DNA from: Arthrobacter sp. B2a2-09
GTDB lineage: Bacteria > Actinomycetota > Actinomycetes > Actinomycetales > Micrococcaceae
DNA length: 64,000 nt
Reading direction: 5' to 3'
Assembly (NCBI RefSeq): GCF_027587375.1
Contig: NZ_JAMXIC010000020.1
Coordinates: 39,285 to 103,284 of the forward strand
Shown: piece after piece, positions 1 to 8,835 of the stretch
Position numbering within the stretch: the stretch's first letter is position 1
How the letters are laid out: each line of letters opens with the position of its first letter
The notes under the pieces: model-generated
The model's database searches: none
Seen by the model: only the letters and a program-made list of their open reading frames with translations
Told to the model about the DNA's origin: nothing
Position numbers and translations under genes: made by a program

Positions 1-914
1 GCCCGGGGATCGAAATTTCCGCGGCCAGTGGGGCCGACGTTGAGGAGCAGGTTTCCGTCCTTGGACACTCCATCCACGAGCATGCGCACCAGCAAATCCA
101 CGGACTTGTAGTCCAGGTTGTCCCGGTCATAGCCCCAGCTGCCGTTCAGGGTCTGGCATGCCTCCCAAGGCACCTCGACGCCGTCCACCACCATTGGCCC
201 GGAAGGCTGGTACTGCTCGGGCGTGGCGAAGTCGCCGGGAATGTCCAGGCGGTCGTTGACGATGATGCCCGGCTGAAGTTCCCGGACCATCTTCAAGAGT
301 TCCACGGAACCCCACGCCTCGCGGCCTTTGCCGCCCCAAATGTCCTTGTGGTCCTCGCTGGTGTAGGAGAAGTCGAAGAAGAGGTAATCGATCTGGCCGT
401 AATTGCTCAGCAGCTCGCGCACCTGGCCATGGAGGTATTCGCGGTAGCGGGCCATGTCGCGGTCCTCGTTGAGCTTTTCGGCCTCGGGGTTTTCCCGTTC
501 GGGGTGGAACCCGTCGATGGTGAAATCCGGGTGGTGCCAGTCAATGAGTGAATGGTAGAAACCCACCTTCAGGCCGAATTCCCGCAGTGCCTCGACGTAC
601 TGGGCCACCAGGTCTTGCCCGGACGGCGTCTTGGTGGATTTGTAATCGGTGAGTGCCGAATCCCAGAGGCAGAAGCCCTCGTGGTGCTTGGTGGTCAGCA
701 CCACGTACTTCATGCCGGCATCCTTCGCGGCACAGGCCCATTCCCGCGGATCGTAGAGATCCGGGTTGAAGTGCTGGAAGTACTTCTCATATTCCCCGGC
801 AGGAATGCGTTCGCGGTTCATGACCCACTCGTGGCGGGCTGGCAGGGCGTACAAGCCCCAGTGGACGAACATGCCGAACCGGGACTCCGTGAACCAAGGT
901 GCTTGGGCGATCAT
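1..914 (-). CDS. alpha-L-fucosidase (GH29), 3' end cut by window edge
   Basis: Glycoside hydrolase family 29 enzyme that releases L-fucose from glycans. The protein begins MIAQAPWFTE; FGMFVHWG lies at residues 13-20, LTTKHHEGFCLWDS at 73-86, and YLFFDF around 177-182 with the probable nucleophile Asp181. The reading frame runs off the window inside the family's GNLLLNVGPTGRG block, so only the C-terminus is missing. The ATG at 914 has GGAG just upstream. No signal peptide is visible, so it probably acts in the cytoplasm on imported fucosides. It is the last visible gene of a minus-strand operon with a sugar ABC importer and L-fuconate dehydratase, which supports fucose as the released sugar. 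Confidence 0.9.
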   Translation of the reverse strand, partial: MIAQAPWFTESRFGMFVHWGLYALPARHEWVMNRERIPAGEYEKYFQHFNPDLYDPREWACAAKDAGMKYVVLTTKHHEGFCLWDSALTDYKSTKTPSGQDLVAQYVEALREFGLKVGFYHSLIDWHHPDFTIDGFHPERENPEAEKLNEDRDMARYREYLHGQVRELLSNYGQIDYLFFDFSYTSEDHKDIWGGKGREAWGSVELLKMVRELQPGIIVNDRLDIPGDFATPEQYQPSGPMVVDGVEVPWEACQTLNGSWGYDRDNLDYKSVDLLVRMLVDGVSKDGNLLLNVGPTGRGNFDPR

Positions 915-978
915 TGGCGGTACTCCTTCAAAGTTGTTGCGGGTCTTTGGGTTGTTGTGCGTTGTGGTCCAAGTGGGG

Positions 979-1878
979 TTAGCGTCCGCCAAAGCCGCTC
1001 GTGACGATGCCTTTGACGAGGTGTTTCTGCAGGAGGATCAGCAGAAGAAGGGTGGGCGCCATGGAAATCACCGAGGCGGCCATGACCAGGTGCCACTGAT
1101 TGCCCTGTTGGCCGAAGAACATCTGCAGCCCCAGCGGGATGGTGCCGAGGTTGTTGACGTCATTGATCACCACCAACGGCCACAGGAACGAGTTCCAGTA
1201 GCTGATGAAACTGAACACGGCCAGCACGGCCATCGTGGGCCTGGCAAGCGGAAGCATGACCAACAGGAAGGTCCTCAGGGTTCCCGCGCCGTCCACCCTA
1301 GCCGCATCGTCGAGTTCTTGGGGTACGCCAAGGAAGAACTGCCGGAGCAGGAATGCGCCGAATGCCGTGAATGCCCAGGGCACAATGAGTGCCTGGAAAG
1401 TGTTCACCCACCCCACCTTCTGCATCATGACGAACATCGGGACAATCAGGACCTCTTGGGGAATCATCAGCGTTGCTAGGAACACCATGAACACCAGGTT
1501 CCTTCCCCGCCAGCGCTGCCGGGAGAACGCGTAACCGGAGAAAGCCGAAACCACCAAGGTGAGTGCCGTTCCAGCGGCCGAAACCAACAGGCCGTTGCCC
1601 ATGAAGCGCAGGAACGGCATGTAATTCAGGGCCTCCTGATAGTTCTGCCAGCGGAATTCCGAACCGAACAGTTTCGGCGGAACGCTGAAGATCTCAGCAG
1701 GGGGTTTGAACGATGTGGCAAACATGTAGATCAGCGGGGACAAGAAGAGAAGGGCGATAAGGCAAAGGATCACGTAGCCAATAGCGGGCCGGATTCTTGC
1801 GGTCCATCGTCTTCCGGGCACTCTGGAGCCAAGGGGACGGGCGGTGAGGGGGCGTATCCGGCTGGTCGTCTCAAGCAT
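979..1878 (-). CDS. carbohydrate ABC transporter permease (MalG type)
   Basis: Inner-membrane subunit of a CUT1-type sugar importer, 299 residues with about six hydrophobic segments. The EAA loop that docks the ATPase is visible near residue 190 (ELDDAARVDGAGTLRTF). Its ATG overlaps the end of the upstream permease gene by 8 bases, so the two are probably translationally coupled. No ATP-binding subunit is encoded nearby; importers of this type in actinobacteria often use a shared MsiK-like ATPase encoded elsewhere. Substrate is inferred from context to be L-fucose or a short fucoside. Confidence 0.92.
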   Translation of the reverse strand: MLETTSRIRPLTARPLGSRVPGRRWTARIRPAIGYVILCLIALLFLSPLIYMFATSFKPPAEIFSVPPKLFGSEFRWQNYQEALNYMPFLRFMGNGLLVSAAGTALTLVVSAFSGYAFSRQRWRGRNLVFMVFLATLMIPQEVLIVPMFVMMQKVGWVNTFQALIVPWAFTAFGAFLLRQFFLGVPQELDDAARVDGAGTLRTFLLVMLPLARPTMAVLAVFSFISYWNSFLWPLVVINDVNNLGTIPLGLQMFFGQQGNQWHLVMAASVISMAPTLLLLILLQKHLVKGIVTSGFGGR

Positions 1879-2842
1879 CGTAGTGGACCCACTTCTTTTG
1901 TCCGAGGAACTGGACTACCGTCACGCCCAGGATGATGACGAACAGGATCCAAGCGGCCGCGGATGCCAGGCCTAGCTGGTGGAACTGGAAGCCCTGGTTG
2001 TAGATGTACAGGACGATCGTCGAGGTGGACGAGCCGGGTCCTCCCTTGGTGAGGATGAACGGCTGGGCGAAGACCTGGAAGGAGGTAATGAGGGTCATCA
2101 TCGTCCCGAAGAAGATGGACGGCGAAATGAGCTTGAGCTTGATCCGCCAGAAGATGGTCCACGCGTTGGCGCCATCGATTGCCGCCGCCTCGGTGAGGTT
2201 CTCAGGGACGGCGTCCAAGGCGGCCGAGAACACCAGCATGTTGTAGCCGAACCCCTGCCATACGCTCATGACGACAATGGCCATCATTGCCCAGTGTTCG
2301 TCTCCGAGGAAGTTTGGCGCTGAAACTCCCGTGGTGCTTTGGAGGGTGCCGTCGATGAATCCACCGGGTTGGTACAGCATCCGCCAGACGACGACGTTGG
2401 CCACCACGGGGGTGATCGAAGGAATGAAGAAGATGACCCGGAAGATGTGGCGGCCTTTGATGCGCGGAGTCAACCACGCGGCAAGGCCCAGGGAAACAAC
2501 CAGGTTCAGGGGCACATAGAGCACCACAAACAGTACGGTGTTCGCAACAACCTGCCCGAAGATGGGATCGCTGAACAGCCGCTGGTAGTTGCCCAGGCCA
2601 AGGAAACTCGGGGTTCCCAGAAGCGGCCAGCGGAAGAGGCTGATGACGAGGGAAACAACGATCGGGAGCAGCGTGAAGATGGCGAGGCCGAGCCCATGCG
2701 GCAGGGCGAAGGCCGGTCCCCACATCGTCCTCCGGCCGAGCTGGGCATCAGGCTCTGCCTTCACCTTCGTTTTCGCCTTCCCGAGGGAGATGGTTGCCGC
2801 GACTTCCGAACGCGGCGACTTTGTGGGCTTGAGTAGTGTCAT
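1871..2842 (-). CDS. carbohydrate ABC transporter permease (MalF type)
   Basis: Partner permease of the same CUT1 importer, 323 residues. A polar N-terminal tail of about 45 residues precedes the first membrane helix (FALPHGLGLAIFTLLPIVVS). The EAA loop is ENLTEAAAIDGANAWTIFW, near residue 215. It lies between the substrate-binding lipoprotein gene and the MalG-type permease, the usual order for these operons. Assignment to fucoside uptake rests on the flanking fucosidase and fuconate dehydratase. Confidence 0.92.
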   Translation of the reverse strand: MTLLKPTKSPRSEVAATISLGKAKTKVKAEPDAQLGRRTMWGPAFALPHGLGLAIFTLLPIVVSLVISLFRWPLLGTPSFLGLGNYQRLFSDPIFGQVVANTVLFVVLYVPLNLVVSLGLAAWLTPRIKGRHIFRVIFFIPSITPVVANVVVWRMLYQPGGFIDGTLQSTTGVSAPNFLGDEHWAMMAIVVMSVWQGFGYNMLVFSAALDAVPENLTEAAAIDGANAWTIFWRIKLKLISPSIFFGTMMTLITSFQVFAQPFILTKGGPGSSTSTIVLYIYNQGFQFHQLGLASAAAWILFVIILGVTVVQFLGQKKWVHYDA

Positions 2843-2915
2843 TTCTCATTCCTTTGCGAAGAGTGCGTGCCTGCCCGGCGGTTGGTCAGGAACTGCCGGG
2901 CAGGCACCACACTGA

Positions 2916-4154
2916 TCATCGGGGCAGCTGGGCCGCAATGTCTTTCATGACATCGGCTGCGCTCTGCTGTCCGTTGATGGATTTGACGAGGTACTGATTG
3001 AAAAGCTGGCCCAGTTGGTCGCTGTTGGTGTTGCTTGGCATGGGCACTGCCGTGGCTTCGGCGCTCTTAAGGGTCTCCGCGACTCCCGGAATGCCGGCAT
3101 TGTCAACCCACTTTGTCTGCTGGGCGGTGCGTGCGGCCAGTGCGCGCCCTGCTGCTGCCAGATCCCCCAGAACCTTGTCGCCGGTCATTTCCTTGAGGGC
3201 GGCAAATGCCTTGTCCGGAGTGGCGCATTGCTTGGAGATGCCCCAGCCTGAGCCGGCGCTGAAAGTCTTCCCGCCGCCCGGGCCGGCGGGAAGGGTGGTG
3301 ACGCCGACTTTGAACTTGGCTTTGCCCTTGACGTCCAGCAGGGACCACGGGCCGTCAATACTCATGGCGGTATTGCCGGCCAGGAACTCATTGGCGCTGA
3401 ACGCCGGATCGCCACCGGGCAGCTGCGGGGAGACCTTCTCTTTGTTTGTCAGGTCGGAGACCCACTGGAGTCCCTGGGCAAAGGTCGGATCGCTTGCGTC
3501 CATGGTGCCGTCTTCCTTGAGGACGCGCCCGCCGTTGTAGGCGAGGACCTGCGACTCAATCAGGAGGTCGGAGGTGTTGGGCGCGATGGCATGCTTGCCG
3601 CCGGCGGACAGCTTCTTCGCGGCGGCCACGAACTCATCGGCCGTCCAGCCTGCCTTGGGGACGGGCACGCCTGCGGCGTCGAACATGTCCTTGTTGTAGA
3701 ACATCATCACCGGGCCCACGTCATAGGGCAGGGCGTACAGATTGTTGTCGGCGCTGAGCCCCTTGATCATGGAAGGGTCGAAGGCGCTCAGGTCCAGGTT
3801 GTTCTTCTTCACCAGGTCATCGAGCGGGAGCATGCCGTCTTTGAGCTGCGCTGTCCGCAGGCTCTGGACCGCCACCAGGCACGGGGCCGTATTCGAGCTG
3901 AGCTGGGTGCTCATCTTGGTGAAGTAGTCCTGGAAAGTAGAACCCTGCAGGGTGATCTTCACATCTCCCAGGGTATTGCTGACATCATCGGCAACCTTCT
4001 CCCAGTTCTTCTGGTCTTCCGTGCCGCCGACCCACATGGCCCAGGTCATGGCGGTCTTGCCGTCTGCGGTACTGCCGGAAGAGCTGCCCCCGCAGCCAGT
4101 GAGTCCAATCAGGCCTAGTGCCAAGGCACCAGCCACCAACGCTTCTTTGCGCAT
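2916..4154 (-). CDS. sugar ABC transporter substrate-binding lipoprotein
   Basis: Extracellular solute-binding protein, family 1 (MalE-like), about 412 residues, that delivers the sugar to the two downstream permeases. The N-terminus MRKEALVAGALALGLIGLTGC is a lipoprotein signal with lipobox L-T-G-C, so the mature protein starts at Cys21 and is tethered to the outer face of the membrane, followed by a Gly/Ser linker. I chose the ATG at 4154; an in-frame start at 4166 adds four residues (MVKD) and cannot be excluded. Second gene of the probable fucose operon. Confidence 0.9.
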   Translation of the reverse strand: MRKEALVAGALALGLIGLTGCGGSSSGSTADGKTAMTWAMWVGGTEDQKNWEKVADDVSNTLGDVKITLQGSTFQDYFTKMSTQLSSNTAPCLVAVQSLRTAQLKDGMLPLDDLVKKNNLDLSAFDPSMIKGLSADNNLYALPYDVGPVMMFYNKDMFDAAGVPVPKAGWTADEFVAAAKKLSAGGKHAIAPNTSDLLIESQVLAYNGGRVLKEDGTMDASDPTFAQGLQWVSDLTNKEKVSPQLPGGDPAFSANEFLAGNTAMSIDGPWSLLDVKGKAKFKVGVTTLPAGPGGGKTFSAGSGWGISKQCATPDKAFAALKEMTGDKVLGDLAAAGRALAARTAQQTKWVDNAGIPGVAETLKSAEATAVPMPSNTNSDQLGQLFNQYLVKSINGQQSAADVMKDIAAQLPR

Positions 4155-4208
4155 ATCTTTCACCACGTGCTTTCAGTAGGGAACTGTGCTTTCGAGGAAT
4201 TTCGAAGG

Positions 4209-5534
4209 TTATTGCCGGGGAGTCAAAGGATTGGATACCGCGGCCCACATCGGGCCGTCGGGAAAGCTGAAGTCGGCCAGTGTTCCGCCGACCATTTCAC
4301 CGCCTGCCCCTGGTGCGGACGGAGGCCAGTAGCAGCCGTCGTGGACATCCACCGGGGTGACGAAGTGCTCGTGCAGGTGGTCGACGAATTCAATCATCCG
4401 ACCATTCTTGTCGCCGGAAACTGCCACGAAATCGAACATCGACAAGTGCTGGACGGCCTCGCAGAGACCAACTCCGCCGGCATGCGGGCAGACACGGACG
4501 CCGAATTTCGCCGCAAGGAGGAGGATGGCGATGTTCTCGTTCACTCCCGCAACCCTCGCGGCGTCCAATTGCAAGACCTGCAGGGATCCGGCCTGCAGCA
4601 TCTGCTTGAACATCACCCGGTTCTGGACATGCTCACCCGTAGCCACGGGAATCGGAGCCACGCCCCGGGCAATCGCGGCATGCCCGAGGACGTCATCGGG
4701 ACTTGTGGGTTCCTCAATCCAGGCAATGTCATAGGGAGCCAAGTGCCCCATCCATTCAATGGCTTCCTGAACGTCCCAGCGTTGGTTCGCGTCCACAGCG
4801 ATCTTGATATCCGGTCCCACTGCATCGCGGGCGGTGCGGACGCGCCTGATGTCGTCTTCCAGCGAGGCCCCCACCTTGAGCTTGATCTGCCCGAAACCGT
4901 CCGCAACGGCCTCCTTGGCCAGACGCACAAGTTTGTCGTCGCTGTAACCCAACCAGCCCGGCGTCGTGGTGTATGCGGGGTATCCCTCCGCAAGAAGCGC
5001 TGCCCTTCGGGCGGCGCGCCCCGGCTCCGCCATCCGTAATATTCCCAGCGCTTCTTCGTGAGTAAGCGCATCGCTGAGGTACCGGAAGTCCACGAGTGCC
5101 ACGATCTCCTCCGGACTCATCCCGGAAAGCAGCTCCCAGAGAGGGAGCGCTGCCCGCTTGGCCTTGAGGTCCCAAAGCGCGTTGACGACGGCGCCGATCG
5201 CCATGTGCATCACGCCCTTTTCGGGGCCGAGCCAGCGGAGTTGGGAATCGTGGGCGAGGAGCTTCCATGTGCCGCCCATGTCGCCGAGCAGTTCCTCGAC
5301 GTTGCGGCCCAGGATGTGGTGCCGAAGGGCCCCGATCGCCGCGGTCTCCACCTCGTTGCCGCGCCCGATGGTGAAAACGAAACCGTGGCCTTCATGACCG
5401 TCCCCGGCGTCGGTGCGGATCACCAGATATGCCGCCGAATAGTCCGGATCCGGATTCATGGCATCCGATCCGTCCAGTTCCTGGGAGGTGGGAAAGCGGA
5501 TATCGAAGGTGTCCACCGCGGTGATGACGCTCAT
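4209..5534 (-). CDS. L-fuconate dehydratase (enolase superfamily)
   Basis: Converts L-fuconate to 2-keto-3-deoxy-L-fuconate. The 441-residue length matches the FucD family. The K-x-K catalytic pair is Lys218 and Lys220 (IKLKVGA), followed by metal ligands in VDANQRW, WIEEPTSPDD and ATGEH, and the C-terminal CPHAGGVGLCEAVQHL block with the catalytic His. The start at 5534 has AAGGAG five bases upstream. First gene of the minus-strand operon and divergent from two downstream pathway enzymes, so this intergenic region is the control point of the pathway. A related acid-sugar dehydratase activity is possible, but the fucosidase in the operon favours fuconate. Confidence 0.88.
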   Translation of the reverse strand: MSVITAVDTFDIRFPTSQELDGSDAMNPDPDYSAAYLVIRTDAGDGHEGHGFVFTIGRGNEVETAAIGALRHHILGRNVEELLGDMGGTWKLLAHDSQLRWLGPEKGVMHMAIGAVVNALWDLKAKRAALPLWELLSGMSPEEIVALVDFRYLSDALTHEEALGILRMAEPGRAARRAALLAEGYPAYTTTPGWLGYSDDKLVRLAKEAVADGFGQIKLKVGASLEDDIRRVRTARDAVGPDIKIAVDANQRWDVQEAIEWMGHLAPYDIAWIEEPTSPDDVLGHAAIARGVAPIPVATGEHVQNRVMFKQMLQAGSLQVLQLDAARVAGVNENIAILLLAAKFGVRVCPHAGGVGLCEAVQHLSMFDFVAVSGDKNGRMIEFVDHLHEHFVTPVDVHDGCYWPPSAPGAGGEMVGGTLADFSFPDGPMWAAVSNPLTPRQ

Positions 5535-5578
5535 TGTGCTCCTTGCCTTACAGCAGCTCGTTTGCTGGGATGAGCGTA

Positions 5579-5655
5579 AACATCCGATGTCTGCATTGTC
5601 AATGGGTCACATTTCCGTATTATGGAGAGCAACAGCAGACTAGAGCTCGGATGTT
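5579..5655. promoter_or_regulatory. candidate operator half-sites between divergent fucose operons
   Basis: AACATCCGA at 5579-5587 and its exact reverse complement TCGGATGTT at 5647-5655 flank the rightward promoter, 68 bases apart. They could be sites for a regulator controlling both operons, perhaps by looping. No regulator gene is seen in the window beside this cluster. Confidence 0.4.
5596..5623 (+). promoter_or_regulatory. sigma70-type promoter for the hydrolase-SDR operon
   Basis: TTGTCA (5596-5601) and TATTAT (5618-5623) are separated by 16 bases, close to the vegetative consensus. This would start transcription near 5630, about 50 bases before the hydrolase start codon. Confidence 0.5.
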
Positions 5656-5678
5656 AGAGCCAGAGCACGGAGGAATAC

Positions 5679-6590
5679 ATGAACATGAAATTCGCCCGGC
5701 TGGGCACTGCCGGAAATGAAAAGCCGGTTGTCATCGCCCAAGACGCCAACGGCACCGAAAAGTACTTCAGCCTTGACCCGCTGACGAAGGACATCAACGG
5801 AGAGTTCCTCGCCACGGACGGCATCGCACGCACCCGGGAAGCCCTTGCTGCGGGGAATCTGCCGGAGATTTCGGCCGAGGGGCTCCGGATCGGTGCGCCC
5901 ATCGCCCGCCCCGGCTCGGTGGTCTGCATCGGCCTCAACTACACGGCCCACGCGGCCGAATCCGGAGCCACTCCGCCGGAATCGCCCGTGGTGTTCCTGA
6001 AGCCAAGCAACACGGTCAGTGGGCCGTTCGACGCCGCGCCCATCCCGCCGTCGTCGGAAAAGTACGACTGGGAGGTGGAACTCGGAATCGTCATCGGCCG
6101 CGAAGCGTCATACCTTTCCAGCACGGACGAGGCCGCGGACTGCATAGCGGGCTACGTCGTCGCCAACGACCTCTCCGAACGCTACTACCAACTGCCCGGA
6201 GCCGCGGGCCAGTGGACCAAAGGCAAGTCGCTTCCGCAGTCCACTCCCCTGGGCCCGTGGCTGGTTCCCGCGGATGAGCTCGACGCCGGCCACCTCGCGT
6301 TGCGCACCTGGGTCAATGGCGAGATCCGCCAATCCTCGGACACTTCGGACATGATCTTCGACGCCCTCACCGTGGTCCACCACCTCAGCCAATACATGGT
6401 CCTGGAGCCCGGCGACGTCATTCTCACTGGCACTCCGGAAGGCGTGGCGCTCTCCGGCCGCTTCCCGTACATCCAGCCCGGCGACGTGGTGGAGCTTGAG
6501 GTAGAAGGGCTCGGCCGCCAGCGCCAGGAGTTTTACCGGGCCCGCTCTGCCTCGCTTGCAGCAGTAGGCACGGACAAGGCCACGCGGTGA
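5679..6590 (+). CDS. fumarylacetoacetate hydrolase family protein, probable diketo-deoxy-fuconate hydrolase
   Basis: FAH-superfamily enzyme of 303 residues. The catalytic core begins near residue 80 (VCIGLNYTAHAAESG) with PVVFLKPSNTV, the metal-binding DWEVELGIVIG, GYVVANDLSER and the C-terminal GDVILTGTPEGV. In the non-phosphorylated fucose/rhamnose routes this family cleaves the 2,4-diketo-3-deoxy acid to pyruvate and lactate, which fits its pairing with the SDR that overlaps its end. The start at 5679 has GGAGG about five bases upstream; a second ATG two codons later is also possible. Exact substrate is inferred from context. Confidence 0.85.
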   Translation: MNMKFARLGTAGNEKPVVIAQDANGTEKYFSLDPLTKDINGEFLATDGIARTREALAAGNLPEISAEGLRIGAPIARPGSVVCIGLNYTAHAAESGATPPESPVVFLKPSNTVSGPFDAAPIPPSSEKYDWEVELGIVIGREASYLSSTDEAADCIAGYVVANDLSERYYQLPGAAGQWTKGKSLPQSTPLGPWLVPADELDAGHLALRTWVNGEIRQSSDTSDMIFDALTVVHHLSQYMVLEPGDVILTGTPEGVALSGRFPYIQPGDVVELEVEGLGRQRQEFYRARSASLAAVGTDKATR

Positions 6591-7336
6591 GCACCGAGTT
6601 CGAGGGACTCGTAGCGCTGGTCACCGGCGGTGCGTCGGGCATCGGCGCGGCTATCGCGGACCGGCTCGCCGCCGGCGGCGCGCAGGTTGCGGTACTCGAC
6701 CTCAACCCGTCCGGGACCCCGCATTTCGGCGTCGAATGCAATGTGGCCGACGACGCCTCGGTGCGCGCCGCCGTCGACTCCGTTGCCCGGAAGTTCGGCC
6801 GCCTCGACGTCGTGGTCAACAACGCGGGGATCGGCGCCCAAGGGGACGTCTCGGCCAACGACGACGACGAATGGCACCGGGTGCTGGACATCAACGTGGT
6901 GGGCATCGCCCGCGTCAGCCGTGCGGCCCTGCCGTACTTGCGCGAATCACCGGCTGCGGCGATCGTCAACACGTGCTCCATCGCCGCGACGGCCGGCCTG
7001 CCGCAGCGGGCCTTGTATTCGGCGTCCAAGGGCGCCGTTTTGTCCCTGACGCTGGCCATGGCGGCCGACCATGTCCGCGAAGGGATCCGCGTTAATTGCG
7101 TCAACCCGGGCACGGTGGACACGCCGTGGGTGGGCAGACTGCTCGAATCCTCCGCCGATCCCGCCGCGGAACGCGCTGCGCTCAACGCCCGTCAGCCCCA
7201 CGGCCGCCTCGTGGAAGCGTCCGAGGTGGCCGGCGCCGTCGCCTACCTCGCGAGCCCGCTGTCCGGCTCGACGTCGGGCACGTCCCTCGCGATCGACGGC
7301 GGCATGCAAGGCTTGCGGTTGCGCCCCGTGGGGTAG
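6587..7336 (+). CDS. SDR oxidoreductase, probable 2-keto-3-deoxy-L-fuconate dehydrogenase
   Basis: Classical short-chain dehydrogenase, 249 residues: nucleotide-binding TGGASGIG near residues 13-20, VNNAGIGA, catalytic Tyr144 and Lys148 in YSASK, and the NPGTVDTPW block. The GTG start overlaps the hydrolase stop in a GTGA junction, indicating translational coupling. It would oxidise the 4-hydroxyl of 2-keto-3-deoxy-L-fuconate with NAD, making the substrate for the upstream hydrolase. An L-fucose dehydrogenase role is the main alternative, because that enzyme is also an SDR and none is otherwise visible here. Confidence 0.83.
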   Translation: MSTEFEGLVALVTGGASGIGAAIADRLAAGGAQVAVLDLNPSGTPHFGVECNVADDASVRAAVDSVARKFGRLDVVVNNAGIGAQGDVSANDDDEWHRVLDINVVGIARVSRAALPYLRESPAAAIVNTCSIAATAGLPQRALYSASKGAVLSLTLAMAADHVREGIRVNCVNPGTVDTPWVGRLLESSADPAAERAALNARQPHGRLVEASEVAGAVAYLASPLSGSTSGTSLAIDGGMQGLRLRPVG

Positions 7337-7430
7337 CAACGTAACGCAACGCCCGCGCAACCCCTCTCCACCACCGGTTCGCCTATGCTCAACACCAGGC
7401 AATCGATGGCGATCCACCAAGGAGCAGGGC

Positions 7431-8756
7431 ATGAGCAATTGGCGTATCAGGGACTTCCACTCGTCGGACATGGACGGCATCCTGCACCTTTGGGAGTCGC
7501 TCAAAGCGGACAACGTGGAGCCGGTCTATGCGCTCTCCGAGGTCCTGGCCTCGTGCGAGAAGGACCACGCCGTGGTGGCGGTCCAGGGCGAGCAGGTGGT
7601 GGGTGCCGCCGTCGGACGTGCGGCCCATGACCAGGGCTGGATCGTTTTCCTGGCCACGCTGCCCGAGTTCCGCGGCCGCGGAATCGGCACCTCGCTGCTG
7701 GCCGCCGTCGAGAACCGGATGACCCCGCACGGCCTCAACAAGCTCTCGGCGCTCATGCCGGAGTCCGAGACCCGAGTGGAAGCCTTCCTGGGCCGCGGCT
7801 TCCTGCTCAAGCAAAACCTGCACTACTTCGAGCGGACCATCCCCGTGCAGCGCCAGGAGCTCGAGCCGCTGAGCCAGCTCGGCGGCCGCATCCTGGCCCG
7901 CGACCTGTGGGAAAACGTCGCCGGCATGCGCCGCGAAAAGGAACTGCTGGAACGCCGTCTGGTCCTTCCCCTGGCCGAGGCCGACCTCGCCGACGAGTAC
8001 GGCGTGGTGCCGCCGCGCGCCGTCGTGCTCTTCGGTCCTCCCGGGACCGGCAAGACGACGTTCGCCAAGGCAATCGCGTCCCGGCTCGAGTGGCCGTTCG
8101 TGGAGGTGTTCCCCTCGCGGCTGGCCTCCGACCCCAAGGGCCTGGCCGGCGCGCTGCGCGAGACGTTCCTGGAAATCGCCGAACTGGAGCACGCCGTCGT
8201 GTTCATCGACGAGGTGGAGGAGATCGCGTCGCAGCGGTCCGGCGAGCCGCCGTCGCCGTTGCAGGGCGTCACCAACGAGCTCCTCAAGATCATCCCGGCC
8301 TTCCGCGAACAGCCCGGCCGCCTGCTGGTGTGCGCCACGAACTTCATCCGCGCCCTGGACACCGCCTTCCTGCGCCACGGCCGCTTCGACTATGTCATCC
8401 CCATCGGCCTGCCCGACGTCCACGCCCGCGAGGCCATGTGGCAGCGCTTCATCCCGGCCAGCGTGGTGGACTCGGTGGACGTGGCATTGCTCGTGTCGCG
8501 GACAGAAGGGTTCTCCCCCGCGGACATCGAGTACGCGGCACGCAGCGCCTCCCAGCGTGCTTTGGAAAAAGCCGTTTACACAGCCGGCGCTCCCGGAGCC
8601 TCCGGCGCTTCCGGGGGCGCCGCACCGGCGTCGAACGCTCGCAAGGGACCTGTCACGCAGGACTATCTCGACGCCATCGCCGATACCCGCACGACAGTCA
8701 GTGACGAAGTCCACCAAGGCTTCCTTGAGGACATCGACGTACTCGGCCGGGTTTAG
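7431..8756 (+). CDS. GNAT acetyltransferase - AAA+ ATPase fusion
   Basis: A 441-residue two-domain protein. Residues 1-140 form a GNAT N-acetyltransferase with an acetyl-CoA loop in LPEFRGRGIGTSLL. Residues about 165-400 form an AAA+ ATPase: Walker A GPPGTGKTT from residue 202, Walker B VVFIDE with Asp260-Glu261, and a sensor/arginine-finger region LRHGRFDYVIPIGLPD as in proteasomal/FtsH-like AAA proteins. The tail holds an Ala/Gly/Ser-rich segment. The start at 7431 has AAGGAG upstream; the frame stays open to 7071 but that extension overlaps the SDR gene. Substrate unknown. The fusion suggests ATP-driven remodelling coupled to acetylation, but this is inference. Confidence 0.85.
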   Translation: MSNWRIRDFHSSDMDGILHLWESLKADNVEPVYALSEVLASCEKDHAVVAVQGEQVVGAAVGRAAHDQGWIVFLATLPEFRGRGIGTSLLAAVENRMTPHGLNKLSALMPESETRVEAFLGRGFLLKQNLHYFERTIPVQRQELEPLSQLGGRILARDLWENVAGMRREKELLERRLVLPLAEADLADEYGVVPPRAVVLFGPPGTGKTTFAKAIASRLEWPFVEVFPSRLASDPKGLAGALRETFLEIAELEHAVVFIDEVEEIASQRSGEPPSPLQGVTNELLKIIPAFREQPGRLLVCATNFIRALDTAFLRHGRFDYVIPIGLPDVHAREAMWQRFIPASVVDSVDVALLVSRTEGFSPADIEYAARSASQRALEKAVYTAGAPGASGASGGAAPASNARKGPVTQDYLDAIADTRTTVSDEVHQGFLEDIDVLGRV

Positions 8757-8757
8757 A

Positions 8758-8822
8758 GCAACGCGGGGTCACTTACGGCCCATATTCGGGCCCGGAATGG
8801 GCGCTAAGTGACCCCGCGTTGC
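8758..8822. terminator. long nested hairpin after the GNAT-AAA+ gene
   Basis: Perfect 18-base arms GCAACGCGGGGTCACTTA (8758-8775) and TAAGTGACCCCGCGTTGC (8805-8822) enclose a second stem, GCCCAT with ATGGGC, around a central CGGGCCCG. It begins two bases after the stop codon and ends just before the next ribosome-binding site. It is probably a terminator without a U tract, or a member of a dispersed palindromic repeat family. Confidence 0.6.
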
Positions 8823-8835
8823 AGAAGGAGGAACC

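Noticed and set aside
7071..7430. N-terminal extension of the GNAT-AAA+ protein
   Set aside because: The frame is open but overlaps the SDR gene and lacks a ribosome-binding site; MSNWRI at 7431 has AAGGAG and begins at the GNAT fold.
7389..8717. Long open frames opposite real genes (also 23959-25290, 38977-40464, 44899-46230, 61865-63739)
   Set aside because: They mirror strong genes, have His/Gln/Arg-rich composition typical of antisense reading in GC-rich DNA, and show no family motifs.
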